Positions 33,036 through 41,562 are shown, counted from the first letter of the stretch. The stretch is 42,906 nt of DNA from Candidatus Kuenenia stuttgartensis (GCA_945861465.1 CAMAVB010000039.1:1-42906); one strand, 5' to 3'. Notes: generated by a model from the letters alone, not told the origin. A program made the numbers and translations.

Positions 33036-34892
33036 CTAGTCGGCAAATTGCCGCTGGCCTGATTCAAAAATCATCATCGCGAGTAAGAGATACGTATGGT
33101 TCTGCTCGCCTGACATATGCTGTTCCACAACGCGTCGCACGGTTGCTCCTCGGAAAACTCCGCGGTCCAGACAGCGCGCATCCAACAGCAGCGTGCGGAC
33201 CAGCGGCTGCAATTCGCGTCGCAGCCACAAGCCCAGGCGCTCGTAGGGCTGATAACCAGGAACCCCGAGTTTTGAAAAAACTCGCATTTTGAAAGACTGA
33301 ACAGTCCGCGTTAGTTTTCCCGATCCTACAGGTGCCCCGGTGTTCGTATTCACCGGTTGCATCATCGCCGGGCACCGTTTGCGGAGAATGGCCGTCTGAA
33401 TGCTCTCACCCAGCCTGGATTCCGCCGGCAATGCCAGAATCGATTCGATGACGTCCTGATCAACGTACGGTAGTCGAGTTTCCACAACGGACCCGAACTT
33501 CACCAGCGACATCGCCGTTTCGCGCCGAGTGCGTTGCGAAATAAACAAATGACTGATCCGATTGATCACCGAGTTCCAGCCTGAGGTCTCGCTGAGCGAG
33601 TCCGTCAAAGACTGACGGGCAAGTTCATCGATCTCCTGAGCATCAGCAAATTCGAACAACGGCTGATCAACGGCTTTCAGCATATACGCCCGCAATCGAC
33701 CGAAGAGCCAGCCGTTCAATTCCTGACTCCCCGACAGATTCAGCACATCCGGCGTCAGAGAAAAATTGTAGGCCTTGTGCATATGCATCAACTCACCGGC
33801 ATGGCCGCGCAGCAGAGTTTTGATGCCATGATCACGGTACATTTCAAAACTCGGCATCACAATGCACTGAGACAGATAGTGTCCGTCGGTCAGTTGCACC
33901 ATCCGGTTCAGATGCCTTTCGAATTCCGACAGAAAATCCTCATTCAGGAAGTGTTCATAGAGCTGGTATCCGGCAATCGCCGCCAGTTGCCGTGCGGATC
34001 GGGAGTCGCGATTCCCCGGCATGCCGATCGTGAAGCAATCCAACTTGACTTTTTGATGATCAATCACACCCAGAATCGTTCGGGCGTCCAGGCCCCCTGA
34101 AAGCGCCAGACCGAGGTGCTCGGCACCGGCAGTACGAACATCGACCGCACGTTTGAAGGCTGCATCCAATCGATCCATCGCCGCACCTGGATCTTTGGTC
34201 AGCTCCTGAACCGGCTCCTGAAGCTGCCAGTATTTTTCGATGTGCAATTTCCGCGAATTGCAGTCCCAGACAAGGCACGCAGAAGAAGGTAATGCCCGGA
34301 TGGAGGCGTACATCGTGTCTTCGCCCCACAACTGGCCAAAGGCGAAAAACTGTGCGATTCCGCGTTCGCTGGGCTTGCGCGAAACCTCTTCATCCACCAG
34401 CAGTGACTTGATCTCGCTTGCAAACAGAAAGCGTTCACCGACCAGGGAATAATACAGAGGCCGCATTCCGAATTTGTCGTTGACGAGCAGCAGTCGGTTC
34501 TGGGGGCCATCATAAATGGCGAACGAGAATTTTCCTGTCAGCTTCCGGAAGAATGGAATCCCCTCCGCTCGATATCCGCGCACCACAACTTCTGTGTCAC
34601 TGTCGCCGTCAAATCTGCAGCCCTTCCCTTCAAGATCGCGACGATGTCTGGCGACGTCATACAACTCACCGTCCATGACGGCGATCATTTCCCGTTCCGG
34701 CAGCACGAACGGTTCAGCCGATGAAACTGCATAGTCAGGTGCCATCCGCCCCATGGCGATTGACTTCGCCGGTTCGTGGTGCTGCTGACGGCGACCTCCG
34801 ACAGTATGATCCATCGCGCGCAACATCCTATCGACGACTTCGCGCGCGTCCATCCGGGGAATATCACTGAAAGAACCACAAATGCCCGGCAT
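33036..34892 (-). CDS. Asparagine-synthase-like protein lacking the Cys2 nucleophile
   Basis: This has the two-domain layout of AsnB: an N-terminal glutaminase-like domain ('MDGELYDVARHRRDLEGKGC', 'GDSDTEVVVRGYR', 'LTGKFSFAIYD') and an ATP-dependent synthetase domain ('LGLALSGGLDARTILGVID', 'VETRLPYVDQDVIE'). The mature protein should begin Cys-Gly-Ile, but here it begins 'MPGICGSF': Pro at position 2 and Cys at position 5. The pyrophosphate loop SGGxDS also reads SGGLDA. It may therefore use ammonia or catalyse another ATP-driven amidation, as in lasso-peptide cyclases and beta-lactam synthetases. ATG 34892 is chosen over TTG 34901. Such genes are frequent in polysaccharide clusters, where they may amidate sugar acids. 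A canonical AsnB is encoded 4 kb away. Confidence 0.85.
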   Translation of the reverse strand: MPGICGSFSDIPRMDAREVVDRMLRAMDHTVGGRRQQHHEPAKSIAMGRMAPDYAVSSAEPFVLPEREMIAVMDGELYDVARHRRDLEGKGCRFDGDSDTEVVVRGYRAEGIPFFRKLTGKFSFAIYDGPQNRLLLVNDKFGMRPLYYSLVGERFLFASEIKSLLVDEEVSRKPSERGIAQFFAFGQLWGEDTMYASIRALPSSACLVWDCNSRKLHIEKYWQLQEPVQELTKDPGAAMDRLDAAFKRAVDVRTAGAEHLGLALSGGLDARTILGVIDHQKVKLDCFTIGMPGNRDSRSARQLAAIAGYQLYEHFLNEDFLSEFERHLNRMVQLTDGHYLSQCIVMPSFEMYRDHGIKTLLRGHAGELMHMHKAYNFSLTPDVLNLSGSQELNGWLFGRLRAYMLKAVDQPLFEFADAQEIDELARQSLTDSLSETSGWNSVINRISHLFISQRTRRETAMSLVKFGSVVETRLPYVDQDVIESILALPAESRLGESIQTAILRKRCPAMMQPVNTNTGAPVGSGKLTRTVQSFKMRVFSKLGVPGYQPYERLGLWLRRELQPLVRTLLLDARCLDRGVFRGATVRRVVEQHMSGEQNHTYLLLAMMIFESGQRQFAD

Positions 34893-34930
34893 AAAATTCA
34901 ACCCAGGGGAATCAAATTAACGTCAAAAAA

Positions 34931-34978
34931 AGTTGCAGGTTGCACGTTGCGAGTTGAGGAATCGCACCAACCTGCAAA
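34931..34978. repeat. Degenerate GTTGCAG heptamer array
   Basis: AGTTGCAGGTTGCACGTTGC and further GAGTTG units are followed by a complementary CAACCTGCAA, so this is a short inverted version of the same heptamer family seen at 32955 and 42276. Confidence 0.7.
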
Positions 34979-34986
34979 CAACACTC

Positions 34987-35121
34987 GTTCCAGGGCTCCA
35001 GCCCTGGAACGCACTGTCTTCGAGGCTCTGCCTCGAATGCGGGCAATTATGACTGCCTACCGCCCCAGGCGTTGCAGGCAGAGCCTGCATGACACTGCGT
35101 TACTGGGCGGAGCCCAGTAAC
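34987..35121. repeat. Cluster of four perfect short hairpins
   Basis: Four perfect palindromes are spaced over 135 bp: 34987-35010 (11-bp stem, loop CC), 35019-35037 (8-bp stem, loop TCT), 35073-35089 (7-bp stem, loop AGA) and 35099-35121 (10-bp stem, loop GGA). All have GGC/GCC or GGGC/GCCC next to the loop but otherwise different stem sequences, as if the fold, not the sequence, is conserved. It lies downstream of the ArnT-like gene. Confidence 0.85.
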
Positions 35122-35134
35122 GAGATGGTGACAA

Positions 35135-36487
35135 TCAACGAAAGTGAACCATATCCACCATCACGAACTCACGCACCCAGCTCAGCAAGAGAATCAGACA
35201 AACGCCTGCCGCCAGCGGGAACAGGCGATGCCGACGTACGTCGCGCCACGACGTCGCTGCAGCTGCGGCGTAAATCGCAAGGATGGGGATGAGCGGAAGA
35301 TGATACCGCGAATGCGCGAACGCAATCGAGTGAAGCAAACAGGGAAATGCGATGGTGAGGACCAGCATCCACCGCACACGGACGTCTGTCGGGGGAACCA
35401 GAATTGCTCCGAATATCGCACCGAAGATCACGGTGACATAAGCACCGCAAATCAGAATGGCTGTTGTCAGGATTGTCGGTTTGGAAAGTGGGCCAAAGTA
35501 ACCGGCCATCGATCCGGCAATGAGTTCACGTTCAAGCTGCCAGAAGTTAAAGAATTTGATCAGACTCCGCCGCAATGACAATCCTGGGTGTGACAGGGCA
35601 AAACGAATCCCATACTTCATCGCAAGTTTGTCAATCTGTCCCTGCGTCAGATCTCGATAGCCAGGATTAGCCGCAGCGAGCACGCGATGCCAGACCCGAT
35701 CACCAGTGACGTCGGTGACGGTAGCCCAGGATCGTTCCATCGGCGTGAATTCATAGTTGCCCATCATCACATTGCGACCGCCCATCACATCGATAAAAGT
35801 GAGCGTCTCCTGCACCTTTGAATTTCGGTAAACCCACGGAGCAATCGTCAGTAGAAAACAAGTCATGGGAATCGCGGCACACCGGAATCGATTCCAAAGG
35901 CCTGGACCGCAAGCGAGAAACATGTAGGCGGCCAGTAACGGCGTAAACAGCCAGAGTATGCTGCGTGTCAGCGCACCAAGGCCAAGGACGATGCCGAGCA
36001 TCACCAGTCGAGTCAGCAAATTCCGCTTGATCACCAGTGTCGTCAGTAACACAATCACGCTTTGAAAAAACGTGAACAACACTTCGCTGAGAATCTGATG
36101 ATTGAAGCCCAGCAGCGTTGGATAGAAGCAGATGATCGCGGCGGCAACCACTCCGACACGCCGACAATAAATCTCCACTCCCGTCTTGTACACGATCACG
36201 GTCGTCAGCAAACTTAGCACGATCTGAAAAATGTGGACCGCCAGCAGGTTATGAGCCCCGAACATGCGATAAAGCCCCGCGACCATCACTGGATAAAACG
36301 GAGGCCGCAGAGATGTCGGTACACCATCCGCACTCGCATACGATCCGGTTTCAGCGAGTGATGTGCCCAGTTGGTCATAGTCCAATGCGTCGGAAATGCG
36401 GATCGGCAAATCGTGAAAAAACACGAGTAACGCCAGACGAGGAATCAGTCCCAGAATCAAAATCAGCAGGAGCGGATGAAGCTTCAT
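35135..36487 (-). CDS. ArnT/GT39-like membrane glycosyltransferase
   Basis: An integral membrane protein of 450 residues with about ten hydrophobic segments. The N-terminus 'MKLHPLLLILILGLIPRLALL' is followed by a loop with the acidic 'DALDYDQLGTSLAETG' and 'SLRPPFYPVMVAGLYRMFG', typical of GT-C dolichyl-phosphate-mannose-type transferases, whose catalytic Asp is in the first periplasmic loop. Near the end 'HSRYHLPLIPILAIYAAAA' is also typical. Such enzymes move a sugar from a polyprenyl-phosphate donor onto a lipid or glycan outside the cytoplasm. ATG 36487 is chosen because AAGGGA lies a few bases upstream; the frame extends to 36685, but that part is repeat DNA. The polyprenyl-phosphate sugar genes UbiA-like and YqeG-like lie next upstream. 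Confidence 0.9.
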   Translation of the reverse strand: MKLHPLLLILILGLIPRLALLVFFHDLPIRISDALDYDQLGTSLAETGSYASADGVPTSLRPPFYPVMVAGLYRMFGAHNLLAVHIFQIVLSLLTTVIVYKTGVEIYCRRVGVVAAAIICFYPTLLGFNHQILSEVLFTFFQSVIVLLTTLVIKRNLLTRLVMLGIVLGLGALTRSILWLFTPLLAAYMFLACGPGLWNRFRCAAIPMTCFLLTIAPWVYRNSKVQETLTFIDVMGGRNVMMGNYEFTPMERSWATVTDVTGDRVWHRVLAAANPGYRDLTQGQIDKLAMKYGIRFALSHPGLSLRRSLIKFFNFWQLERELIAGSMAGYFGPLSKPTILTTAILICGAYVTVIFGAIFGAILVPPTDVRVRWMLVLTIAFPCLLHSIAFAHSRYHLPLIPILAIYAAAAATSWRDVRRHRLFPLAAGVCLILLLSWVREFVMVDMVHFR

Positions 36488-36596
36488 AATTCCCTTGACT
36501 TGCGCAGCATCGCGCTTTCGCTCGGGACCCGATGCCAGGCCGTTGGGCGAAGTTTTAGTCAGTTCTGACACACGTGATTTTCCGGAATGTGATTCA

Positions 36597-36765
36597 GTCC
36601 CGGAGGGACGACAGGATGTAGCCACGGGCGAGAGCCCGTGGTGATAAATGATGGAGCATCGGAAGTCCCGAAGGGACGACAGCAATTGCGACTGGGTTGT
36701 CCCATGTCGTCCTTTCAGGACTGAAAATCGCCTGTATCTCTCTCACCACGGGCTCACGCCCGTGG
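36597..36765. repeat. Second hairpin cluster (GTCCC-GGGAC and CCACGGGC-GCCCGTGG)
   Basis: Five palindromes: 36597-36609, 36622-36641, 36665-36677, 36709-36721 and 36746-36765. The two CCACGGGC hairpins (8-bp stems) are inverted copies of one another including the flanking TAGCCACGG, so the cluster is itself symmetric. No gene lies in 36488-36838; a C/G-rich CCCCCGGAACGGGGGAGGGG stretch ends it. Confidence 0.8.
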
Positions 36766-36838
36766 CTACAACCTGCCGCCACATTCGTGGCTCAGACGCA
36801 GGATCACCCTCTCCCCCGGAACGGGGGAGGGGGGACAA

Positions 36839-37858
36839 TCAGAGCTTCCACAGAGCTGGAACACTGGAAGGTTGCACGTTGAACACGTCGTACAGCACGG
36901 GAATGTCCACAAACATCAATCCGAGGAAAGCCGCCACACAAACCACAAGGTAAATCATCAAACCCGTCTCGCGGTACAGCCGTTCCGGGTTTTGCACACA
37001 ACTGTTCTTCTTGAGAGCAATGTGCAGGTAATAGGCAAAGAACCCGGCAATCAGGGGCACTGAGAGAATTAGTTCCAGGTGGTAGCGAATGATGAAAACA
37101 CCCAGCAGCAGCGCGGCGGCCGAGACGTAAAAGAACATGCTGACCAGCAGACGGTCTTCATCGTAGAACTTGAACGAACTACGATAAGCTGCTGCCTGCT
37201 GCTTGTCGCCAATCGAGCGGTATTCGGCGAAGCGTTTGCTGGCCATAAAGAACGCGCCCACCATCCAGTAGGAGGCAATCAGTGACACGGGGGGGATGAC
37301 GCTGGTGCTGACAACGAACCAGCCCATCGCCAGCCGCAACGGGTTGTTGACCGATTCACTTACGACATCCACATAAGGCAGTTCTTTCGATCGCACGGGC
37401 GGCACGTTGTAGACAACTCCCATGATCCAGAGCAGCCCCGCGACAATGGCGAACGGCTGATTGACCAGCAGCGCCACAGCCAACCCGAGGATTCCAAGGA
37501 GTATCCATTCGGCATATGCAATGGGCAACGAAACCAGCCCGGAGGGAATTGGACGCCGATGCTTGACTGGATGGCTTCGATCACTCGGCGCATCCAGAAT
37601 TTCATTCAACACATAATTGCTGGACGCGACCAGACACACGCTGACCAGCGCCCAGAGCACCGCCATCGGTTCAAACGATTCCAGATGCCCGTGATGGTAA
37701 AACCAAGCCAGCACGATGCCTGCCAGCATGAACACATTCTTGAACCAATGGTCCGGTCTTGCAATGGCGATGTAAGCACGTACGCGGGAAAGAAAGCCCG
37801 TCCGCGCGATGGTGGGAGCGTCAATGGGATATTCGGGTTTCGACACGGCACGACTCAC
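36839..37858 (-). CDS. UbiA-family polyprenyl-phosphate phosphoribosyltransferase-like protein
   Basis: A 339-residue integral membrane prenyltransferase. Family hallmarks: 'ARPDHWFKNVFMLAGI' (about 33-48, the RPxxWxKN of decaprenyl-phosphate phosphoribosyltransferases), the acidic donor motif 'NEILDAPSDRSHPVKHRRPI' (about 85-104, N-D-x2-D-x3-D type with Glu at position 86) and the second acidic loop 'ELPYVDVVSESVNNPLRLA'. In mycobacteria this type attaches 5-phosphoribose pyrophosphate to decaprenyl phosphate to start the arabinan donor pathway. GTG 37858 overlaps the upstream HAD gene stop (GTGA), so the pair is translationally coupled. The HAD protein could remove the 5-phosphate. The exact prenyl and sugar substrates are inferred. 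Confidence 0.87.
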   Translation of the reverse strand: MSRAVSKPEYPIDAPTIARTGFLSRVRAYIAIARPDHWFKNVFMLAGIVLAWFYHHGHLESFEPMAVLWALVSVCLVASSNYVLNEILDAPSDRSHPVKHRRPIPSGLVSLPIAYAEWILLGILGLAVALLVNQPFAIVAGLLWIMGVVYNVPPVRSKELPYVDVVSESVNNPLRLAMGWFVVSTSVIPPVSLIASYWMVGAFFMASKRFAEYRSIGDKQQAAAYRSSFKFYDEDRLLVSMFFYVSAAALLLGVFIIRYHLELILSVPLIAGFFAYYLHIALKKNSCVQNPERLYRETGLMIYLVVCVAAFLGLMFVDIPVLYDVFNVQPSSVPALWKL

Positions 37859-38403
37859 TTTATGGGATTCTTGGAAACAGGGTCAGCCACCGTACGATCT
37901 TCACACGACAAAACGGCAAAGCTGAGTCGTTTTGTAATCACCGATTCCAGCGGTCGTTTAAGCCGCGTGAACCATGGCTCTTCCCAACTGGTCGGTCGCA
38001 CCAGAATTGTGAACAAACCGGCAAGCCGACCAGCCAGGTGATCCGCAAAGATTTGATCGCCAGCGATGGCCACTTCTTGCTTTGCCAGCCCCAGCCTCTG
38101 GATCGCTTTCCGGCAACCGAACGGGAACGGCTTCAGAGCTTCCGCGACAAACGGCACATTCAAACCGGCCGCGAGCTGACCGATTCTTTTCGACCTGCCA
38201 TTGGATAACAGACACAGCTGAATGCCGGAATGGCGGAGATCATTCATCCAGTCCATGACGTGGGTTGCTACGTCGGTGTCGTGAAAGTTCTTTAGAGTGC
38301 CGTCCATATCCAGAAGCAAACCATTCAGTCCACGACTCTGAAGATACTGAGCCGACACATCGACAACACGTTCCACGTAGATATCGGGTTTAAGCATTCG
38401 CAC
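37855..38403 (-). CDS. YqeG-like HAD-superfamily phosphatase
   Basis: A 182-residue HAD phosphatase of subfamily IIIA. Motif I is 'LLLDMDGTL' (nucleophile Asp32 and Asp34), motif II is 'LCLLSNGRSKRI', followed by a conserved Lys-Pro ('EALKPFPFGC') and motif IV 'VAIAGDQIFADHLAGRLAG'. YqeG proteins are poorly characterised cytoplasmic phosphatases. Here a GTGA overlap with the UbiA-like gene suggests a substrate made by that enzyme, possibly polyprenyl-phosphoribose 5-phosphate; this is inference. The start ATG 38403 gives the usual length for the family. Confidence 0.88.
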   Translation of the reverse strand: MRMLKPDIYVERVVDVSAQYLQSRGLNGLLLDMDGTLKNFHDTDVATHVMDWMNDLRHSGIQLCLLSNGRSKRIGQLAAGLNVPFVAEALKPFPFGCRKAIQRLGLAKQEVAIAGDQIFADHLAGRLAGLFTILVRPTSWEEPWFTRLKRPLESVITKRLSFAVLSCEDRTVADPVSKNPIK

Positions 38404-38979
38404 GTTTGAAGTTCAGTCTTGTAAATTTGAGGCACTTACGCAGTTGGCGAAGTATTAAGAAATTGAGATCACTGGATTTGTGATATCCGCGCGGTCGCAA
38501 GTGGAACGTAGCCGGATTCGTCAGATTTCAGAGTTGCCGGATTCGTCAGAATTCGGAGCCCAGACTCGCGCGGAGAAAAAAAGGGTTGAAACCACTCGAA
38601 ATGCCGAAAAGGAGACTGCCGCTGCTATCGAGACAACGCAAAAAGGTCGCTTCGCACGAGCAGCGTCTGTCATCTTCCCGGGGATTCCCAAAACGGATTG
38701 GAATTATTGCAGACACGTATGGCCAAAGACCAACCAAGAACGTCACGTGTCAGTCACTATTCTCGGAAAACGACTTTCACTGCTGGGACCAGGAAGCCGG
38801 GTACAAACGGTGCGGATGCGTCACATCAGGTTGACCTGTGAAATTCTAAAGATCCGTGGTCAAAAGCTGTTTCAAGCTTTCGGGCCTGAGGTGTTTTTAC
38901 GTGGAAAAATGGAATTCAAAATCCTGGTCCACGAGAAACATGGAAATCACGAACCAATTAATTCTGGCGCTAGCTTCGC
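38404..38979. other. Intergenic region without a recognised gene (576 bp)
   Basis: The + strand frame 38480-39139 is open, but its product has no recognisable domain and its 3' end overlaps asnB in antisense, so I do not call it. The stretch holds a 15-bp direct repeat, GCCGGATTCGTCAGA at 38511-38525 and 38536-38550 (25-bp spacing). The base composition (adenine-rich, degenerate) suggests decayed sequence. Confidence 0.55.
38511..38550 (+). repeat. 15-bp direct repeat (GCCGGATTCGTCAGA), two copies
   Basis: Two exact copies start 25 bp apart, followed by similar bases (TTTCAGA and ATTCGGA). Confidence 0.75.
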
Positions 38980-39012
38980 CCACTACCCACTACCCACTAC
39001 CCACTACCCACT
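38980..39012. repeat. CCCACTA heptamer array supplying the asnB stop
   Basis: Four to five tandem CCCACTA units. On the - strand each unit contains TAG, and the first of them encountered (38999-38997) is the stop codon of asnB. A change in repeat number would not alter the protein, because every unit carries the stop in the same frame spacing of seven. Confidence 0.85.
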
Positions 39013-40898
39013 GTTCTCGATCCCTGATATTCTTCCAGCCAGCGACCGAGAATCAACAGCGACCACAACACGTTGCCATGTCGCCCCGTCTTCCGCAGAT
39101 GAGCCCGATACAGTCCCGTCGCGGTGCCTTGATCAATAAACTCCGAAATCCGGCTGCCAGGAGTTAGTACCAATTCTTCGACCTGGTCACGCAACGATGT
39201 CCGTAGCCATTGATCCACTGGAATTTCAAATCCCTGTTTCGGGCGATTCAGCAGCCCGTCCGGCATTCGATCGGCGACAAGCTGCTTGAAGATCCATTTT
39301 GTTTGTCCGTCGCGGATTTTCCACTGCGAAGGAATGCTCGCCGCCAGCTCCAGAAATTCGTGATCCACTAAGGGCGGGCGGACTTCCAAACCCACCGACA
39401 TACTGGCGCGATCCACCTTGGTTAAAAAATCATCCGGCAGCACGACAGCCGTATCGCACTGTGTCATCGCACTCAGGGCATCGGTGCCAACTGGGTAACT
39501 GCGTTCGATGATCAGCTCCGGCCGATATCCGATCAAAGTTGTTCGCAAATGCTGGGACAGCAACTGCTGACGTAACGGTTGCCGACACAGCGACATTGTG
39601 TTCGCATAAGCAGTCGGAGGTTCAAGGGAGAGATTCGTGAGCGTTGATTTGGCTCGCAATGCACGCGGCAGCCAGTCCGCTTTCGGCCAGAACCTCGCCG
39701 CATGTTTCACCAGCGAATGCCGCATGAACGACGGAATCATCGCCCGCAGCCGAGCTTCCTTCACATCGTGAGCGTACCGCGCGTAACCGCCAAAAGCTTC
39801 ATCGCCGCCATCGCCGGACAGCACGACCTTGACCGATTGGCTGGCCAGTCGCGACACGTGCATCGTGGGGACGGCCGAAGAGTCTGCAAACGGTTCGTCA
39901 TAGTACTTTACAAGATCGTCCAGTGACTCAACGGCCGCAGGCGTGACGATTTCTTCGACATGTTTTGTTCCATACTTCTGAGCCACCGCCCGCGCGTACG
40001 GCAGTTCGCTGAATCCGGCTTCGTCAAAACCAATCGAAAACGTCTGCAGTTGTTCGCCGTTGCATGCCAGTTGAGCCACAATCGCACTGGAATCGATCCC
40101 GCCGCTCAGAAATGCCCCGACCGGCACATCGGCAATCCGATGTGCATCAACCGTTTCAGTGAATTTCGCATTCAGTACTTCCAGCCAATCCTCCAGAGAA
40201 CGACTGTTGTCTTCACGAACATTCAGTTTCCAGTACTGTTTCGGCTCCGCATCCTTTTTCTGCGGATCGATCGACAGAATATGTCCGGGTAATAGTTTGC
40301 GGATGTTTCGAAAAATGGAACGCTCACCGGGAATGAACCCATAGGTCAAATAGTCTTCGACAGCAAAAGGATCAATCTCCAGTTTCAACCCGGGACAGGC
40401 CAGGATCGCCTTGATTTCAGAACCGAAGATCAGCTGATTTGCATCCCGGTAGAAGTACAGTGGCTTTAATCCAACGCGATCCCTCGCCAGCAGCAGACGC
40501 CGTTTTTTCGCATCCCAGATCGCAAAAGCAAACATGCCCCGCAGGTGATCGACGAGTGCATCGCCGTGCTCTTCGTACAGATGAACCAGCACTTCGGTGT
40601 CGGAAGACGTCCGAAAGCGGTGTCCCTGTTGTTTCAGCCTGCGCTGGAGTTCATGGTAATTATAGATCTCACCGTTAAACACGACGTGAATCGAATCATC
40701 TTCGTTCGCCATCGGCTGAATGCCGTCGGCCAGATCGATGATGGACAATCGCCGATGAACCAGTCCGATACCAGGTTCGCTCCAAAAACCTTCAGCGTCC
40801 GGGCCCCGATGACTGATCGCATCTCCCATCGCCTTGAGTTCAGTCCTCGCGATCGGCTGATCAGAAGCTGATTTCAGTATTCCCGCAATCCCGCACAT
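38997..40898 (-). CDS. asnB: Asparagine synthase (glutamine-hydrolysing), canonical type
   Basis: All key residues are present. The mature N-terminus 'MCGIAGIL' carries the glutaminase nucleophile Cys2. 'ISHRGPDAEGFW', 'VFNGEIYNYHELQ' and 'SSDTEVLVHLYEEHG' complete the glutaminase domain. The synthetase domain has 'VGAFLSGGIDSSAIVAQL' (ATP pyrophosphate loop), 'VVLSGDGGDEAFGGYARY' and 'VRPPLVDHEFLELA'. At 633 residues it is typical of the long bacterial AsnB, including the amidotransferases associated with exosortase polysaccharide clusters. In this setting it may amidate a sugar acid rather than make asparagine. The C-terminus runs into a CCCACTA heptamer array that provides the stop. Few bases separate it from hairpin-rich DNA upstream. 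Confidence 0.93.
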   Translation of the reverse strand: MCGIAGILKSASDQPIARTELKAMGDAISHRGPDAEGFWSEPGIGLVHRRLSIIDLADGIQPMANEDDSIHVVFNGEIYNYHELQRRLKQQGHRFRTSSDTEVLVHLYEEHGDALVDHLRGMFAFAIWDAKKRRLLLARDRVGLKPLYFYRDANQLIFGSEIKAILACPGLKLEIDPFAVEDYLTYGFIPGERSIFRNIRKLLPGHILSIDPQKKDAEPKQYWKLNVREDNSRSLEDWLEVLNAKFTETVDAHRIADVPVGAFLSGGIDSSAIVAQLACNGEQLQTFSIGFDEAGFSELPYARAVAQKYGTKHVEEIVTPAAVESLDDLVKYYDEPFADSSAVPTMHVSRLASQSVKVVLSGDGGDEAFGGYARYAHDVKEARLRAMIPSFMRHSLVKHAARFWPKADWLPRALRAKSTLTNLSLEPPTAYANTMSLCRQPLRQQLLSQHLRTTLIGYRPELIIERSYPVGTDALSAMTQCDTAVVLPDDFLTKVDRASMSVGLEVRPPLVDHEFLELAASIPSQWKIRDGQTKWIFKQLVADRMPDGLLNRPKQGFEIPVDQWLRTSLRDQVEELVLTPGSRISEFIDQGTATGLYRAHLRKTGRHGNVLWSLLILGRWLEEYQGSRTVGSG

Positions 40899-40946
40899 CT
40901 ACATTTGAATCCCGAATATCGATGGAAGATGCAAAAGTTGTGTTTC

Positions 40947-41030
40947 GGCCCAACGGGCCAGCCGTTCCATTAGCCTGGTCCAGCGGACCAGGCAAAACGC
41001 CCACAAACCACCTTTCAGCCCCAACGGGCC
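40947..41030. repeat. Third hairpin cluster
   Basis: Three palindromes: 40947-40959 (GGCCC, loop AAC), 40973-40993 (9-bp stem GCCTGGTCC, loop AGC) and 41018-41030 (GCCC/GGGC). The phrases CAACGGGCC and CCGTTC/AGTTCGC recur. Same style as 34987-35121 and 36597-36765. Confidence 0.75.
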
Positions 41031-41057
41031 GGCAGTTCGCTCTTGTGGATGGCAATT

Positions 41058-41251
41058 TTTTCAACGATCCGCCGCTGGGCTAAGATGTATCGTCTGGCCT
41101 CAACATTATGGGCAAAAAAATGTTGGGCAAAAAATGGCTGCTATTTTTCTGCCCATGCATTTTTTTGCCCCGAACGTTTTCGCTTCTAAAACGTCGCATT
41201 GACGGTGGCGGACGCGCGAATTCCGCAGCTTAGCTTTGCAGCGGGCCGTTG
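41058..41251 (+). repeat. 195-bp repeat element, copy B
   Basis: Second copy of the element at 31508-31702, same orientation, with about 14 base differences and one single-base indel by eye. Within the gap 40899-41641 there is no gene. This copy is followed by a nonamer array (41255). Confidence 0.85.
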
Positions 41252-41254
41252 AAT

Positions 41255-41293
41255 TTTTTCGTGTATTTCGTGTATTTCGTGTATTTCGTGGTT
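41255..41293. repeat. Nonamer array (GTGTATTTC)
   Basis: Three to four tandem GTGTATTTC units, ending GTGGTT. A similar phrase on the opposite strand, ACGGAATAC repeated, occurs at 41437, showing one degenerate unit family in both orientations. Confidence 0.75.
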
Positions 41294-41436
41294 CCCCATG
41301 CAATTCAACGCCAAGTGAATCGGGGGCCAGAAAACGACGCCACCGACAATCCTTCTGTGACATTTAGCGAACTTTTCAACTCCCATTGAACTGAATGGCA
41401 AACTCAGAATTCAAGGAGCAAAATCGCGGCTTTTTT

Positions 41437-41562
41437 ACCACGGAATACACGGAATACACGGAAGGATCGCCGCAAGAAACTGGGCAGTCGATTCCCGAGC
41501 GTCAGTTCAATGAAGCTCTTTGCGATCGTACTTTTTCTGTGTATTTCGTGTATTCCGTGGTT
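41437..41562. repeat. Inverted pair of ACGGAATAC nonamer repeats
   Basis: The left arm (41437-41464) is ACCACGGAATACACGGAATA plus one more unit. The right arm (41535-41562) is its approximate reverse complement, TGTATTTCGTGTATTCCGTG. About 70 bp separate them. A long RNA hairpin is possible. No gene here. Confidence 0.7.

Noticed and set aside
38480-39139. 219-codon + strand frame
   Set aside because: No recognisable domain; the second part is antisense to asnB and a heptamer array, and the first part is low-quality intergenic sequence.
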